A DNA stretch of 5,914 nucleotides, taken from positions 1 through 5,914 of the forward strand of contig JAVBPT010000046.1 in assembly GCA_031549455.1 (NCBI GenBank). The letters run 5' to 3'. Within the stretch, counting starts at the first letter, position 1; each line of letters starts with the position of its first letter. The translations under genes were made by a program, and so were the position numbers. Shown piece by piece: positions 5,809 to 5,914 of this stretch. The stretch comes from JAVBPT01 sp031549455. GTDB taxonomy: Bacteria > Bacillota > Clostridia > Lachnospirales > JAKSVV01. The notes below the pieces were generated by a model. It did not search any database, was not told the origin of the DNA, and was given only the letters and a program-made list of their open reading frames with translations.

Positions 5809-5914
5809 CTATAAATTTTTAAGACAGTTATAAATAATTTCGCAAAGTGGATTTACCACATTCTTAACCTCCTCAAACGTATTATTCTGGCTTCCCACCT
5901 CTATTAAAAGCGAA
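5809..5914 (-). CDS. spoIIP: Stage II sporulation protein P (SpoIIP)-like, C-terminal fragment
   Basis: The frame enters from the right edge on the minus strand and ends at TAG (5811-5809), giving 34 residues. LLIEVGSQNNTFEEVKN followed by PLCEII matches the end of the SpoIIP amidase domain, where an (L/V)EVG segment with a conserved Glu is followed by NT.EEA and a final helix. SpoIIP cleaves peptide stems from peptidoglycan during engulfment in sporulation, with SpoIID and SpoIIM. A generic Amidase_3 cell-wall amidase has a related ending and cannot be excluded from so short a piece. Only the last helix and the Glu-containing strand are in view. The small gene follows it in the same direction after 47 nt. 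Confidence 0.7.
   Translation of the reverse strand, partial: SLLIEVGSQNNTFEEVKNVVNPLCEIIYNCLKNL

Overview
The window reads as a low-GC Firmicute, most likely an endospore-forming clostridium (Lachnospiraceae-like). The signs are strong GGAGG-type ribosome binding sites, near-consensus sigma-A promoters, AT-rich codon use, and the C-terminus of what looks like the sporulation protein SpoIIP at the right edge. The genus-level placement is inference. The window is mostly ordinary chromosome with one insertion-sequence scar at its left end.

Layout from left to right. Positions 1-155 are the right end of an IS3-family element: the transposase C-terminus and the terminal inverted repeat. Next, on the minus strand, is an unrecognised 165-residue gene (189-686) with its own near-perfect promoter. 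Upstream of it in the same direction is a tight three-gene unit, glgB -> rnhA -> cmk (4131 down to 739). It encodes glycogen branching enzyme, ribonuclease HI and cytidylate kinase, and starts from a clear promoter at 4162-4190. The true starts of glgB and cmk are internal to the longest open frames, as their ribosome binding sites show.

Divergently on the plus strand lie a flavodoxin-fold NAD(P)H oxidoreductase (4266-4832) and an AlkD-like DNA alkylation repair protein (4873-5580), probably co-transcribed. They end in a strong 14-bp hairpin terminator. Converging on that terminator from the right is a 50-codon gene (5609-5761, minus) whose stop codon lies inside the terminator stem. Behind it is the last part of a SpoIIP-like gene (5809 to the window edge, minus).

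Functionally, the central operon mixes storage-polysaccharide synthesis with nucleic-acid housekeeping and has no obvious single pathway. The plus-strand pair looks like a small stress/detoxification unit. The most intriguing spot is the small hydrophilic gene after the SpoIIP-like gene. Its upstream region contains a match to the forespore sigma-G -10 element, so it may be an undescribed small spore protein. No CRISPR array, tRNA, rRNA or recognisable multi-gene defence system was seen.
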